From assembly GCF_016802725.1 (NCBI RefSeq), contig NC_052666.1, positions 32,020,997-32,084,996 of the forward strand: a DNA stretch of 64,000 nucleotides, in the 5' to 3' direction. Each line of letters opens with the position of its first letter. Positions within the stretch are counted from its first letter, which is position 1. This stretch comes from Solenopsis invicta (taxonomy: Eukaryota > Arthropoda > Insecta > Hymenoptera > Formicidae). Under the pieces are notes generated by a model, which saw only the letters and a list, made by a program, of their open reading frames with translations, made no database searches and was not told the origin of the DNA. Positions 1 through 12,180 of the stretch are shown here, piece by piece. The translations under genes were made by a program, and so were the position numbers.

Positions 1-335
1 ATGGCGGCGACTGCGGCGGCCGTCGTATTTCATTCCTCGGACTCGCGTGTGTGCAAACGCGTGTCGTGATGCCACGTTTCTGGTTATAATTCCGTTTAAG
101 AGATGCTTTCAAGTGGCGCGAGTATCACGCTTGAGGAATGATGCGAGGATGGTGGAGAAAAGACGACGACTAGTCCAGGTAGCACGACTAGAGAGTCTTG
201 GTTTCCGTCGAGTGGTTTTTGATAAGAAGGAGAACCGGAAGGAAAATTGCAGAAAAGAGATGGAAAAATAAATGGAAATATTGAGTGACCTCTATAAAAA
301 AGATAATTGTATTTTATGAATTCGGGCTAAATCGC

Positions 336-375
<40 letters not shown>
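336..375. repeat. (GA)n microsatellite
   Basis: About 40 bases of GA dinucleotides with one short interruption near 345. GA tracts can bind GAGA-type factors in insects, but nothing nearby indicates a promoter. Confidence 0.95.
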
Positions 376-378
<3 letters not shown>

Positions 379-2284
379 GAATTATTAGGCGATCACTTTT
401 GTTCCTTCGTCACAACGAGTCAGGGGGCAGAAGGTTAGGCGGAAATAAGGAATAAGGATGACGGTACGACGGCAGTGGTGACGGCGCTAAAAGATGCGGC
501 ATAACATCAACATAATTTTCAAGAGACGCGCGCGAGATCGCATTTCCATAATGGGATGCATCGAAAGCCGGGATGCTGGGGTTGGTCGCTTTCCCCCTCA
601 GTTTCCGTTCTCCGTGTCGCCGTGCCGTCGTCGTACCTCCAACTTCGCTCCGGAGGATCTGGAGCAAAACGTCGAAAAGGGGTTGCCCCACGACGACGAC
701 GACGACACCGCGGAGATCGCTCTTCCTTTCCCTTCCCCTTCCCCTTCCTCTTCCCTCTTTTCCTCCATCTCGTATGAGTTGTCGCGTTTCGTGTGATGGA
801 TGGAACTCGCTCTCTCTTTCCCCAGGTCTCGACACGAGGGACGATATCGGTATCACGTATACATTCCGGACACGTGTCCTTCGTCCCGCTCCATTTGCGT
901 TTTCCCGTCTCTCGCGCACGTGTCGGAAGGGAGGAGGGTGTTTTCATTAGACGCAACGAGGCGCAATTGCCCTCTGCGGTTTTTCTCTGTTCCTCTTGTC
1001 GAACCGCGCGTGTCGACGGCGCGACGCGTCGAATCGCGTCGTTTGATACTGGATTTAATCGAGAGAACGGGCCCGGCTGTCGTTTCAGTGTATCGCGACT
1101 GAACCGGTTGCTTCCACGTTGTTACACTAATTGAAACGATATGATCTCTCGAATATATATCTCCCGAAACGCAGTGCCGCTGAACGAAAGTTACGAGGCA
1201 CTACTACGTAAATTCGTCTCTGTTCCTTGCGGCGTCGATGCGCGATTCCGCGTTGAATTTCAGATTCGTTTTGCATATCGTCCGCTTGCAACGAAAAAAA
1301 CGTTACGAAGGAAACTTTGTTATTTTTATCAGAAAACGCAATTTTGGAGAGAATTCGTCTAATACGAATAAAACGAATTATTTTTTACGTCATTTTTCGG
1401 TTTTGTTTAACAACATTATTAGACATTGAAACGATTACGTCTCATTACCGCAACGATAACGGCGCTACGATTGTTTTACATAATTACGTATTAAAATCAG
1501 ACAAAAATAGAGATTGTTAATTGAACGCAATGCGTTTAGCGTTACAATGTATTTAGGCACTGACGTAGCTTACGGCACAATTTGCATGAAATTTGTTTGC
1601 TGCCGCAGCTCACCGCGGCGGAATTAGGTCGCTGCTGGGAAATCGTGCGTCACAATATTTTTAATTAAAAATAAATGGTTAATTTACACGAAATGAAATT
1701 TTAAGCGAGACGTATCTCGCACACCGATTTCCGTAGAGGCGTGAGCATGAGCGATACAATTTCGCGGTTCGCAACAGTCGCTACATTCGATACGCTTTCG
1801 ATGCACTTTTTTTTATCCACATTTCCCTCGGGAGCTAGATGTTTCCCTACGTTTTGCCCCATGGTCAAATACAGATAAAATTCCATCAGAGAAACGGCAT
1901 ACGGAATGCAGTCTAATGGAAATCGCTATAAACGTCCGCGAAAACGTGCTCGTGATTGCGCTGTCGATTGCAATGATACTAAGCGGACTCGGGGCAATTG
2001 ATAAATCTTTTTCGATTCGCGGTTAGCAGCGGCATACCGTCCTGCATCGGTACGATACCTATTCCGGTGGCATTTCTTTAAAGGGGAACCGTCGAGAGCA
2101 ATTGCCAATTTCAAGTCTTTCCCGTCTCCCGCTGTTGCGTCGCCGCGCCGTCGTCTCGATATCGCGCGCGAAATCGGAAGCGGATTTTCTCATTGTATTT
2201 TTCCGCGGCAGTTGAGAAGCGAGCGTGCCTCTCTATGTTCCTCGGGATTTTCCCCTAGCGTGTGTGCAACGTCGATGTAACACG

Positions 2285-2318
2285 TCGAATGGGAAAAGCG
2301 GTGCATCGAATGGGAAAA
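2285..2318. repeat. Two direct copies of a 14-base word, period 20
   Basis: TCGAATGGGAAAAG occurs at 2285-2298 and again at 2305-2318 with a six-base spacer. This is a minimal tandem duplication without a visible gene context. Confidence 0.85.
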
Positions 2319-4128
2319 GGATACCACCGCGACGCGCCGCGCCTGTGGAAAATAGACGTGCTGGAGTAAGGTAAGAAAGGGAAGACACGATTTAAGTGGC
2401 ACTCCCGTTTCTGTAACGACTGTGCCCGTGGTAGGAAACGGGTATATTCGTTCAGCACACCGCACCGCCGCGCCGCCACCCTACCTACCGCAAACTGTCT
2501 TTTATTCGTAGCCCCGCCGCCGCGCCGAAGAAATATAACGATGCCCTTATACGAGACTTTCAGAAGGTGTTTGCAGAATGAAATCAATGTGCTTTTAGTG
2601 GGAGGCACTGGGTGGTTCACTCGCAAGGACGCGGATGCTCAGAGTTGGCGTAAATGCGATGAGATTTTTCACCCTCGATAAATAAAGTAGTGAAATATAT
2701 AATTATAAAAATTATGTGTACATGTAAAATATTATATGTGCGCATATGTAAAATTGAAATTTGACAGCGATATTATAACTATATAGAAAAATAGTGCGGT
2801 ATCATAATCACCTCGAGCTAACTTGTCCATTATGCACCGAGCTCCGACGAATTAATGAGAAAGCTCCGCCATATCGTTACCATTGTTTTATCCGGCGCGC
2901 GAAGCGTACGCCGCGTACGCGTAAGCGAATAACGAAGCGCAACGAGAGCTTTTGAAACACGCACGTAACAAGCGAAGTTTCATAATGAGAACGCCCAAGC
3001 ATCGTTAACATAGGCGATTCACGAGAGTCATGTTAGAGATTCCGATTTCATTAAGGAATACATAAGGAGGAATGGGCATGTGAAACGCGATCTTGGCCAT
3101 GCCGGTTTACCTCAGCCTGGAAGGGTAGGACCCCCTCGTAATCTCCTTCAACGCGAAACCGCAGCTTCGGCAAATAAACCGTCGCACTTAGGCACCTTTG
3201 GTGAACAGGTTGACCTATCGGCTGACCGCGTGCGGGGAGGTGTTAACGTGAGTTTGTTCCAAGTGACAGATGGAGCGAAGATGAAAGAGGAGCAAAGTAA
3301 TTACGTTCGGAATCGCGCGACGAGACTTTAATCTTCGATCGTGGAGTTGGTGAGAAACGAGAGAAAAGGAGCAAGCGTAGAAAGGAAAAAAGAAAGAGTG
3401 AAAAAAGGACGAAACGAGCCGCGACCGGCATCGTCGCGCGTCGCCATTTCCGCTTTCTCGCTTCCGACCTTCCTTCAGAACTTTGCCCATTTTTGCGGCG
3501 TCGTCGTCGGTGCACCTCTACACTCGGCGTCGGCCTCTCGCCTGTTTTCGCTGCCCTCTTTCCTCCCGGCGGCCCTCTTACTTCACCGCGCTTCTATCCC
3601 TTTAAGACCGTAACGTGCCGCCGCCCTCGCATTTCCTTCGTTGGAATGGAAGCGGATCCATTCTTTCTGCTTTTCATTCATGATGCTTGAATCGCGGAAA
3701 ATGCAGTTTCCAGAGAGAATAATGCTTGTATCTTTCTCTCCGCGGAGTTTCTTTAGCTACGGTAATTCGTGAGAGCAAGCGGCCCTCGAGTACTGTTTTA
3801 AATGGGAGTATTTAGTTTCGTCAGCCTTTTACCTCGCGGCGGTGTCTTTTCGCCGCGATTTATTTCGCAAACATATTAAAGCTATTAACTCGCTTTTACG
3901 GTAAACGTTTGTTAACTCGTATCGAGAAATGCTTTTTTAACACAAACAAATTACACTCGATTTGCACTTTGCAATACTACGTACAACAGTATTATTTGCG
4001 CTGTTAGTCCAAGAATTTTTTTGTTAAATTTTCAAGTTGCGTTTATTGTTTAATAAAAATTATCTATATGTACAAATTATGCAAGCATGAATTTATACTG
4101 AATTTATACAAGGGAACACGATCAAATA

Positions 4129-4191
4129 GATGTGTTAAAATATAGACAGAAATACGTGTCTCTCTTATTTTTGTCTATATTTTAACATATC
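4129..4191. repeat. Hairpin-forming inverted repeat, 26-bp stem, 11-nt loop
   Basis: The arms 4133-4154 and 4166-4187 are inverted copies of 22 bases, differing at one position that would form a G:U pair in RNA. Four more pairs, one of them G:U, extend the stem outward to 4129 and 4191. The loop is CGTGTCTCTCT at 4155-4165. The length and near-perfect stem fit a microRNA-like or hairpin-siRNA precursor, but also a tiny foldback or MITE relic. I match it to no known microRNA, and no transcription signal is visible. Confidence 0.75.
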
Positions 4192-4520
4192 CAAAGCTCG
4201 CTAAAATCGAAGGCGGACGCTTGGGTTGTATTCCCTCGTTAGATAAGTTTTTTAATATAATTTTTTCATCGATTGTAACGCTTTATAACGACTTGATAGA
4301 TTACAATTGTAATTACTTTGTAGCTGATGTTTACCAAGAATACTCTATTGCAGCTGTTGAAATAGTTAGATCTACAAGAGTGGCCTAGCCGCGTCTGACA
4401 AATGCATCTGTGTAATTACTGTGAGCCACAAGCAGTCTGTTAGAATTTCTTAAATAAATTGCATTCACTATTTACCAACTTTAATGTAATGAAAAGGTGA
4501 TCTGAAGGGAGATGGATAAA

Positions 4521-4600
4521 ATCATAACAGAGGGAAATGATATGTAGCTATATATCATATATATGATATACGGCTACATATCATTCTCCTCTGCTATGAT
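4521..4600. repeat. 80-bp near-perfect palindrome without spacer
   Basis: The left arm 4521-4560 and the right arm 4561-4600 are reverse complements at 35 of 40 positions. Of the five differences, three would be G:U pairs and two A:C mismatches if the + strand is transcribed. The centre is AT-rich around TATCATATATATGATA. It could extrude as a cruciform in DNA or fold into a roughly 80-nt hairpin RNA. The mismatches are scattered, so it is not a very recent duplication. Target-site duplications are not obvious. Its nature (MITE, hairpin RNA or chance palindrome) is unresolved. Confidence 0.8.
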
Positions 4601-5512
4601 AATATATAAAAAGAGAGATAGATTTGAAATTTTAGTAGAAAGTAAATTAAATTTATATCGTCCGTATGAAACATAAAATCCGTAAGATATAATATCAATA
4701 TACCTATATCACGCGAATTGGATGGACGCACGCAGGCTCATACGTTGAATTTTATGTCGCGCCACTCGAGATAGAAAATCACGCTAGCGTGAAACAGCAA
4801 AAGTTCAAAGTTATTAACCGAACTTTGTAGACGGCGGAAAGGGCTAAAACGTGCTACATTGGCGTTACGTGTTCATCAGTCGTATTCGTCGGTGTCAGCA
4901 TATTATTCCGAGTGAATTCCTCTTTTATAAAAAAATAATATAACGAATGGAAAAAAAGGGAAAATGGATAACGCGCGCTCGACGCGGCGCGGTGTGGCGC
5001 AGGCGCAGGCGCGTAACAGTTAACGCAACAAAATGCAGAGACGGTGATTATTGGCTGATAATAGGCATTTGCAAATGTGTGTGATGCGCTATATAAATTA
5101 TGGTCGTGCAGTATGCGCATAAATTACGCAGTATGAACTATTAACGGAGTTCCCGGTATAGAGGGTAAAACCCGGGTGAGCGTTGACGCTCCATTAACCA
5201 TCGGCGATTGAACAATCGGGTGGAAGCTGCTAAAATCCCCCGCTATAGAGAATATTATATTAAAATTAGCCCGGCGTGTAGGTTCTACGCGTCTAAATTT
5301 AACAGGGCACAATGTCCAATCTGCCGACCGGCCGGCGGCCGAGCAGTGCGGTATATAGCCGCGCTATTCCATTTCGCCTCGGCGAAAGCAATTAGTTCTA
5401 CGGTTTACGTTGGGATATTAATAGCGCATAGTGACTCGATTCGTTAACTTACTCGCCGGACTATGCCTGAGATTACACGGGCCGTTCGTCCATGTGAAGG
5501 AGCCGTCGCGCG

Positions 5513-5560
5513 GCTCCGCTCCCGTTCTCGCTCCCGCTCCCGCTTCCGCTCCCGTTCCGC
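5513..5560. repeat. Imperfect (GCTCCC)n hexanucleotide repeat
   Basis: About eight imperfect GCTCCC/GCTTCC/GTTCTC-type units run in tandem, GC-rich and pyrimidine-only on the + strand apart from the G of each unit. No coding context was recognised. Confidence 0.8.
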
Positions 5561-5648
5561 ATGAAAATTAGTCGGAGCTTCTTGGTCAATTTGCGGGCTA
5601 AGATACCGTGTGCCAAAGTTAGCTGAGTTTATGACTTACCGAGGACTT

Positions 5649-5668
5649 TCTCTCTCTCTCTCTCTCTC
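5649..5668. repeat. (TC)n microsatellite
   Basis: Perfect TC dinucleotide run of about ten units. Confidence 0.95.
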
Positions 5669-6290
5669 CCTTTGCACTCTGTCTCGTCGACGTTACGCCA
5701 CGATAACGCGACGTACAACACCGTGTAGTACATACACCGTGCACACTGAAGACGGGAGCACGTCCACGCGCGAGCGAGCGTATTCACCTTACGGTGCAGT
5801 TTCATTAGTGGCAACGAGCATTATCAAATAATAACTTGCTCACCGGCGGGTGTCACGGATCCCTTACGTGCCGCATCCCTACGGCCTAGACACACCAAGA
5901 TCGATAGTTGTGCTCCGTGCATCTTGTGTCTCGCGTCGCTAAACTCGCTCGCTCGCCTCTTCGCCGTTGAACCTTCGGTGTTTCGCACTGCAATTCGTCG
6001 TTTATGTCTCGCTAAATACGCGGCCGTCGACTATTACGGGAGTGTTACCTCGCGCCCGCACGGACGCGTTAAATCATCGACGTACAGTAGGTATTAGTCG
6101 TGCTTTATCTCGCTAAATAACGCGCCCCTCTCCTCCCTTTCCCTATTATTCGCGTAATATTCGCGTAATATTGTTCCGCCGTCCCTTTATCGCCTCTCCG
6201 CGGGAGCTCCTCTTGCCCTCCTCCCCCTCCATTGAGATATTACTTTTAATATCTTACGACATCTTAACGAACGATGCGAACGATGCGGAT

Positions 6291-6315
6291 TTCTCTCTCT
6301 TTCTCTCTCTCTCTC
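6291..6315. repeat. (CT)n microsatellite with interruptions
   Basis: CT-rich run with an interrupting extra T, in a CpG-rich to AT-rich transition. Confidence 0.9.
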
Positions 6316-7168
6316 GTATGCTCGCAAAAAGTTTATCGTTTTAATAGTCGTTTTACGAAAAATATCTCACGTGTTTACTTTGGTTCCAACTAGAAAGTTG
6401 CTTGCAAACATCATTAGTGTACGTACGCGCATCCATCCATGGCATAAAAGATCCATCGAAACGTAATTTGCCCTCGTTTTAGAACAATTTTAAATCGTGA
6501 CTGTCATCTTGTATGAAAAAATGAAATTTTATATTTCGAATTACACAAAATGATTCATTAACCGTATATCGATTAAAGATTGAATGATTATGTTTTTAAC
6601 TTTAAATGCTTTTAGTGACTGTTGCAGAATAATTTGTATAAGCACTAGCTAATACAAGTTTTATAAGATGATCGTGATAAAGAGAAAGCGTCGAAACGTG
6701 TCTTGCAAAATGCATAAGATTTATTCGAGTAAAATAGAATTGCTCGACTGAAACACACAACTGTTTGCGTAAAGTACCAGCCAATATCTGCATTCGTGCG
6801 TCCAGAAAATTTGTATTTTATTTAACATAGGGGAGCAGGCGCGGATATTAAAGTTCACGAGGTTTTTTCTCGTGTTTACCCCGAGGATTGAAATTGAAAG
6901 AGAGATCAGACCACGCATATATGCAGTCAGGAATCTGTATACACAGAGTCTGTATTTTGCCTAAGGGACTTTGAAATGTAGTTAAAAGGAAATATCCCGT
7001 TGGTTTTTCGGACAGGGTACCCGTGAAAACGCGCTCATCCTCCCGACCTCTGTTACCGACCTTGTCAAAAATACAGAATAAAAGACAGCGGAGTGAATCA
7101 AAGCGATGATACGAATGTAGCAGTTCCGAAAGAGTAGAGAACGCAGAAGGGGTACGGGGGTGGTTTAG

Positions 7169-7171
<3 letters not shown>

Positions 7172-7242
<71 letters not shown>
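7172..7242. repeat. (GA)n microsatellite, 71 bases, uninterrupted
   Basis: This is the longest perfect dinucleotide run of its type in the window, about 35 GA units without interruption, which suggests an actively length-variable locus. It makes long Arg-Glu (plus strand) and Ser-Leu (minus strand) pseudo-proteins that should not be read as genes. Confidence 0.98.
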
Positions 7243-7245
<3 letters not shown>

Positions 7246-8524
7246 TGTTCGTAAGATTTGCCAAGATTTACGTGCCCGGAATTCCCTGCATGGATGCCCC
7301 GAGTGTAAGGAATTCTTCGTGCCCCTTTCGCTCGCCTTTGGTGCCGCTGCTACTGCAACGCCCGTGAAAACCGTACAGCGACGCTTACGTGCCCACGTAT
7401 GCCGTGCCCATCTTTGGCCAGGGCGCGTGACTGTAAACTATTCTTTGACGGTAAATCCAGCGCCACGCTATCGCAAACTACGTGTCGGATTGCACGTACC
7501 CAGCTTGCGGTGTATCGTCGTACGGCGCGGACGTGTCCTTTTCCTTATACCGCGAGATAGGTCAACCTTAAAGTAAACGAAACCGTCTTTCCTCGGCTCT
7601 GCCGTCAGAGTTACATTTTTTTCTTTTTTTTTTTTTTGTTAAGAACCTGTCTCGCTCTGGGTTATCTCGTTACGAGCTTGTTAGTCATTGCAAATATTTG
7701 TCGTGTAATCGAGTTTACGATGCTGCCGCCTCTCTGTATATCGAATGCGGCAGCAATTTCTGTTGACGTGTGATTTTGCAGTTTCGATAGCTTCGAGATA
7801 ATACATAAAATTGATGATCATTACGTATAAAGGTTACATTATTATGATAATTATTGGGTAATCTATGAAAATTTCAAATTGAGAAATCGATGCATTATTA
7901 ATCGCTAGAATGCCTAATGTAACGTATCGTACATCAATGTTAATGCAATGTATTATCTGTAGAAAACAAGCGTATGATCGTAGTGTGATATATTATATCG
8001 TTGTTGCGATAATTATTGGCGCTCGATGAAAATGTCGGTTTAAACATTGATAAATTGCTCATTCACCCGGCTAATTCTTGTTCATATTCATTACCAGTTG
8101 GGATGTCATTTGTCACCCGATACCCAGCATATTACGCGCGTTTAAAGTGCAACTAACCGATCGTCTGTGGTGGACGCACGCAATATCAGGGTGCGGCTAG
8201 CGAAATTGCGGACGGCGCAATGCCAAGTCCGCGGTAATTACGGTCCAATTGTCAACAAGTTAACACGGTGGGACGTGTATCGTGCATTTTGCTAACTGCA
8301 CAGATTGTCCTATCAGTACCGACGTAATATTTTGTGTACTCGACAATGAAGTGTTCAGTTACAATAGGCTACAATGAGCACATTTGCATGTAACTTAAAT
8401 AATTATATTGCGTCGAGCGGCTCTAATTATTTAACTCGCGGCAACATCTTTTTCACGCAATTGAATTGACTCGCGGATTTGTAATCAAGTGGCGGAAGAG
8501 GAAGTAGGCGGAAGGGAGTGGAGA

Positions 8525-8534
8525 GGGGGGGGGG
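8525..8534. repeat. Poly-G run of ten
   Basis: Ten consecutive G bases follow a GA-rich stretch. Such runs are uncommon in this sequence and prone to assembly length error. Confidence 0.95.
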
Positions 8535-8772
8535 TGTAACGTTGTAATAAACGTTATTTAGGAATCTATATAAAAATGCGCTTTTAACGCGTTTAAATTA
8601 GTCGTTTGTTCTCGACGCTTGTTTTCTACGTTTTCAGTTTATCGAACAAATTGATACGTGGTTAAAATTATAGACACGACATTGATCACGGCTTATTGTC
8701 AATGCGCTCGCTCGATTGATTCTACCGAGGTGAAATTATTACGACCATCGGGGGTTTCCTTGTCGCATTTCC

Positions 8773-8793
8773 GCGCCGCGCGCCGCGCGCCGC
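8773..8793. repeat. GCGCCGC heptamer, three perfect copies
   Basis: Three perfect tandem copies of GCGCCGC. The same three-copy array recurs at 58,618-58,638. The alternating purine-pyrimidine GC content gives Z-DNA potential. Confidence 0.95.
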
Positions 8794-8807
8794 CTCGACG
8801 CGACGCC

Positions 8808-8837
8808 TCGATAGCGGGGACGCGATCGATAGCGGGG
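8808..8837. repeat. Two direct copies of TCGATAGCGGGG, period 18
   Basis: The 12-base word is at 8808-8819 and 8826-8837, immediately right of the GC-rich heptamer array. Confidence 0.9.
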
Positions 8838-9918
8838 CACAGGTATCGAAAGTGAGCATAAATCACAACGCGGTGCGATAACGTTCCCGTTACGACAACT
8901 ATCCGCTGTACATTTTCGAGAGATATAGAGCAGTCGGTAGTCGAAGGAGCTCGCGGATATCTTCTGATATCCGTCGTAAACGCGGCGCCGTAATTCTTGG
9001 TCGGGAAAGGAGGCTAAAGGCGAATTCCGTGAAACGATATTACCGCGTCTGGTTTCAAGCACTATACCAGCGCTATACGTGGAGGTATTTCTACGTAATA
9101 ACCATACCTTCTAAGCTGCCATCTATATTGCGCTTGATAATTTTACTTGCGGAGCCCTGTTTGAACGCGAACTAATATACGTCCGCGGGAGAAAGATCGA
9201 CACGCGCGCGGGGCGGAGGAGAGAGAAAGAGAGGAGAGACATAAAACATCGTTTTAGGGATACGTGGCGTTGGCAGCGCAGCACCGCGAGATGACAAATT
9301 GCCACCGCGGTTGTTAATCTATCGTTTTTGCCTCAGTTGGTCGAGGTCAAACGTGTCGTGATGTATTTTCTTTCCGGCAAGGCCGCGATAAATCCTCGTT
9401 ACGTCCGACCCGGCCTTCTTGTAACTCTCGCGGCCACCAGCGGGCGAACTTGCGCCGCGGATCTCAGCAAATCTTTCTAACGAATGGATCCGTTGCCACG
9501 ATAGTTTCCGATAAACGTGATCCTACGACGGTCGAGCGAAATGAAGAGATAAGAAGAGGAGAATGCAGTTTGCGCACGTCCGAGATACGATCCGTCCATC
9601 CGCCGCGCCGACCGGGCGACCGGTCGGTCGTTGCTTGGCGCGCGCGATCTATCTTGTTTTGTCTCGACGCGCGATATATCGGCTGACTCGCTCGATCTTC
9701 ATAATCAAATTCTCATACAAGTGAGCGCGAGGTGTCGGCCAACATTTTTCTCTTCGGGTGTCTTCAAAAGTACGCGCAACCTCCATCCGTCTTGTTTTAT
9801 CTCCTGCCGCATGCTTTCCGCGATTCTCTACGCGCGCGACGTTGATGAAATGTCAAGCAGCTTGATGTTTCCGTGATTGATGCATGCGTGCGTTGATAAA
9901 AATAATTTATTTCTGATG

Positions 9919-9948
9919 AAGCACTCGCGAGTGCTTTTCTCTCGAGAG
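9919..9948. repeat. Adjacent 18-bp and 10-bp perfect palindromes
   Basis: AAGCACTCGCGAGTGCTT (9919-9936) is a perfect palindrome, followed after two bases by CTCTCGAGAG (9939-9948). Either could be a dimeric protein-binding site. No further signal distinguishes function from chance. Confidence 0.85.
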
Positions 9949-10194
9949 CAACGTGTGAGCTGCGCGTGGAAGGCACGCACAGCTCCATTTCTATTAATGC
10001 CAACGTCATTTATGGGATATATATTGTAATTGATCGATAAAGTGATTATACGTCATGTTATTACTCGCGCAGAGAAAGAGTATCCCAGAAATTTTACACG
10101 GCCATGCGCTCCGAATATTTCGAAAGTTAACGAAGAAACGCCTTTTTAAAATAACCCACTTGTATTTCTAGTTCGCTACGAAATCGTAGAATAA

Positions 10195-10215
10195 TTTTTT
10201 TTTTTTTTTTTTTTT
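10195..10215. repeat. Poly-T tract of 21
   Basis: Uninterrupted T run. It could be the reverse of a retroposon poly-A tail, but no flanking duplication or retroposon body was recognised. Confidence 0.95.
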
Positions 10216-10771
10216 GTACTTACACATGCATTTTTCGTTAATTTCTCACGTACTCTCAACGTGATCGATATTTCGAACGATTAAAACTAAATTTAGTTTA
10301 ATACGCAAATGCGATTCTTTTCCCTTTAGAGTTCTCGCCAATGACAAAATCACTTTGCGTTCCCCGCGTACAAGGGAAGTCATGGGATTCACACGAATCG
10401 GTCATTCGTCGGCAGCTCACGATGTGTGAACTGTAAATTGTGGCAGCGTAACCATTCGGCAGTGACATTCCGCTCGAGTTCGTAATGCAAACGCGATCCA
10501 ACTAAGGTCAGCGAACGCTGCTTTGTAGGCGTTCGTTGATACGGATTAATGTCGGTTTAGCAATCCATTCCCGTTCTAAATTCTCACGTTGTTATAAACG
10601 CTTCAATTGATGTTCGAAACATGGAAGAAAATTTACTGCGTGAGTAATTCATTTACGAAATTTTGTGGTTTTTTTTTTAGATTAGAAACTTACAGTTTTA
10701 CAATTTCATAAAAATTTTTTTTATTAATGTTTAATTTCTTATTTATAGAGTCGTTAGAGATTGTAGTGCAG

Positions 10772-10797
10772 TATATATATATAATATATATATATAT
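10772..10797. repeat. (TA)n microsatellite with one interruption
   Basis: TA dinucleotide run with an ATAATA interruption in the middle. Confidence 0.9.
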
Positions 10798-12095
10798 AAA
10801 CATAAAATTAAAATAAGAGACAAGATAATTTAATTGTTTAAAGACTTTCAACGCACACACATACGTACACGTTGTAAATTGTTGGGAGTTAGTGTCATGG
10901 TAATGCAATATTATTCGTGGTTGTCGTAAAGCTCGTTGTTTCTTGAGGTAGAAGATGCGTAAATAGTCGTGAGAACGATCAAAGGGAGTACGGGAATTAT
11001 TCTACTTCGTGAGGTATACATTTCCTAATCCCGCAAAGGGCGTCAGTTGGCCTCGGCGAAGGAAATTGCGGGATTACGGTACGCGAACTCCTTTGACCTT
11101 ATACCTCGATCGAGGTACGTTTATTTCTGCGAAAGTTGCTGGATTTCCATTTGGAAATGCAGAGATTTCTAAATATGCTAATTATCATAACAATGCATAC
11201 ATAAAAAAAAGTTATGCTGATATTTTTATGTTATGAATTTTTAACGATTTCAAGTGGACTTGTAGTTTTTGCGGTTAATGAAAAATCCGTGATTATATTT
11301 TCTAAATTACATTTTTTTCAAAAATCTTACTGTTTTTTAAAAGAACTTTGTCAAAGTTTATAATTATTATTTAAATATTTATACTTTAAGTTTTAATTTT
11401 CCAAATTGCGTTTCATCTTTTTCATATTTAATTCCATATTAAAAAGAAAAGATATACGAACACAAAGTGAAATTTAATGGTTGATAAATTGCGTTGATAA
11501 ATTGCGCGCTTTATTTTACGCTGACAGCAGTCGGTGTATTTTTCCGCGAGGAACAGATTGCAATCTGGCGGCCCTTTGACTTCCAATTCGTGGGAAAGAC
11601 AACTGAGATTTCGCGACTGAGAGATTCTAGGCCGGGCATTAAAACACCGCATACCGTAAGCACCGCAGTAAGATGCCTCTTGACTTTGCGGTCTCGTGTT
11701 TGCGGGGAGACGCGCTGCTCATGCTATTACACGGGGCACGGAATTACCGTAAGCTGGTCGGTGATGTTTATAACTGCTGTGGATTTAATCCCGCCCATTC
11801 TGTGCCACATCCCGCGAGCTTGCAGCGAGTTTCGCAAACCGTACGTATCCTTTGACTCCTATCGCGGATTTAAACAACTATATCGTTTTATATGTGTCGC
11901 ATTGTGTCGTCGCAAGTTAAACGGATATTCAGACCTCGAAACTTGTATTCGTGAAATGCTTTCTGTTAATCTCTAGCTGTTATATTGTGCGTGTACGCAA
12001 CATCGAGAAATATTAATAGAAAACGCTGAGTTTGTTTTCTCGTTGAGAAACAAAAGTTGTTAACTTGAATAAATGTTTTGATTTGATTAAATTTT

Positions 12096-12180
12096 AAATA
12101 TGTTTGTGTTTAATTCAAATACATAAAATATTTGAACTTTAATTTAAACATTTATATATTTAATTTAAATACATAATAAA
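12096..12180. repeat. Imperfect two-copy tandem repeat, period about 50
   Basis: An AT-rich unit ending in TTTAATTCAAATACATAA is followed about 50 bases later by a diverged copy ending in TTTAATTTAAATACATAA. The spacer between the copies is also AT-rich. Confidence 0.6.

Larger units (their letters stand above)
1..3059. other. Intergenic or intronic DNA, partly CpG-rich, no supported gene
   Basis: No gene is supported here. The first bases read ATGGCGGCGACTGCGGCGG, resembling the ATGGCGG motif common in 5' leaders, but that frame closes at 67-69. From about 400 to 1130 the sequence is CpG-rich and pyrimidine-rich, and overlapping frames of 70-170 codons are open on both strands, as expected from composition. 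None has a convincing domain or paired splice sites. Positions 2650-2830 are AT-rich. Confidence 0.6.
3060..5599. other. Noncoding stretch with a purine-rich block and strong hairpins
   Basis: Positions 3340-3660 are strongly strand-asymmetric, A/G-rich on the + strand and then pyrimidine-rich, and they leave spurious open frames on both strands. From 3700 to 4720 the sequence is AT-rich and contains two pronounced inverted repeats listed separately. A CpG-rich, GC-rich segment begins near 4970. No exon with paired acceptor and donor was recognised. Confidence 0.55.
5600..10299. other. Noncoding stretch rich in simple repeats
   Basis: The stretch alternates CpG-rich segments (about 5660-6250, 7250-7560, 8760-9060, 9180-9700) with AT-rich ones (6320-6800, 7780-8050). 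Open frames are short and overlap others in different frames, and no paired splice sites bound them. A consensus-like GTAAGT donor exists on the minus strand at 5634-5639, but no exon could be attached to it. Confidence 0.5.

Noticed and set aside
5085..5120. TATATAAA-like TATA box
   Set aside because: No initiator or transcribed exon follows, and TATA-like words are frequent in AT-rich DNA.
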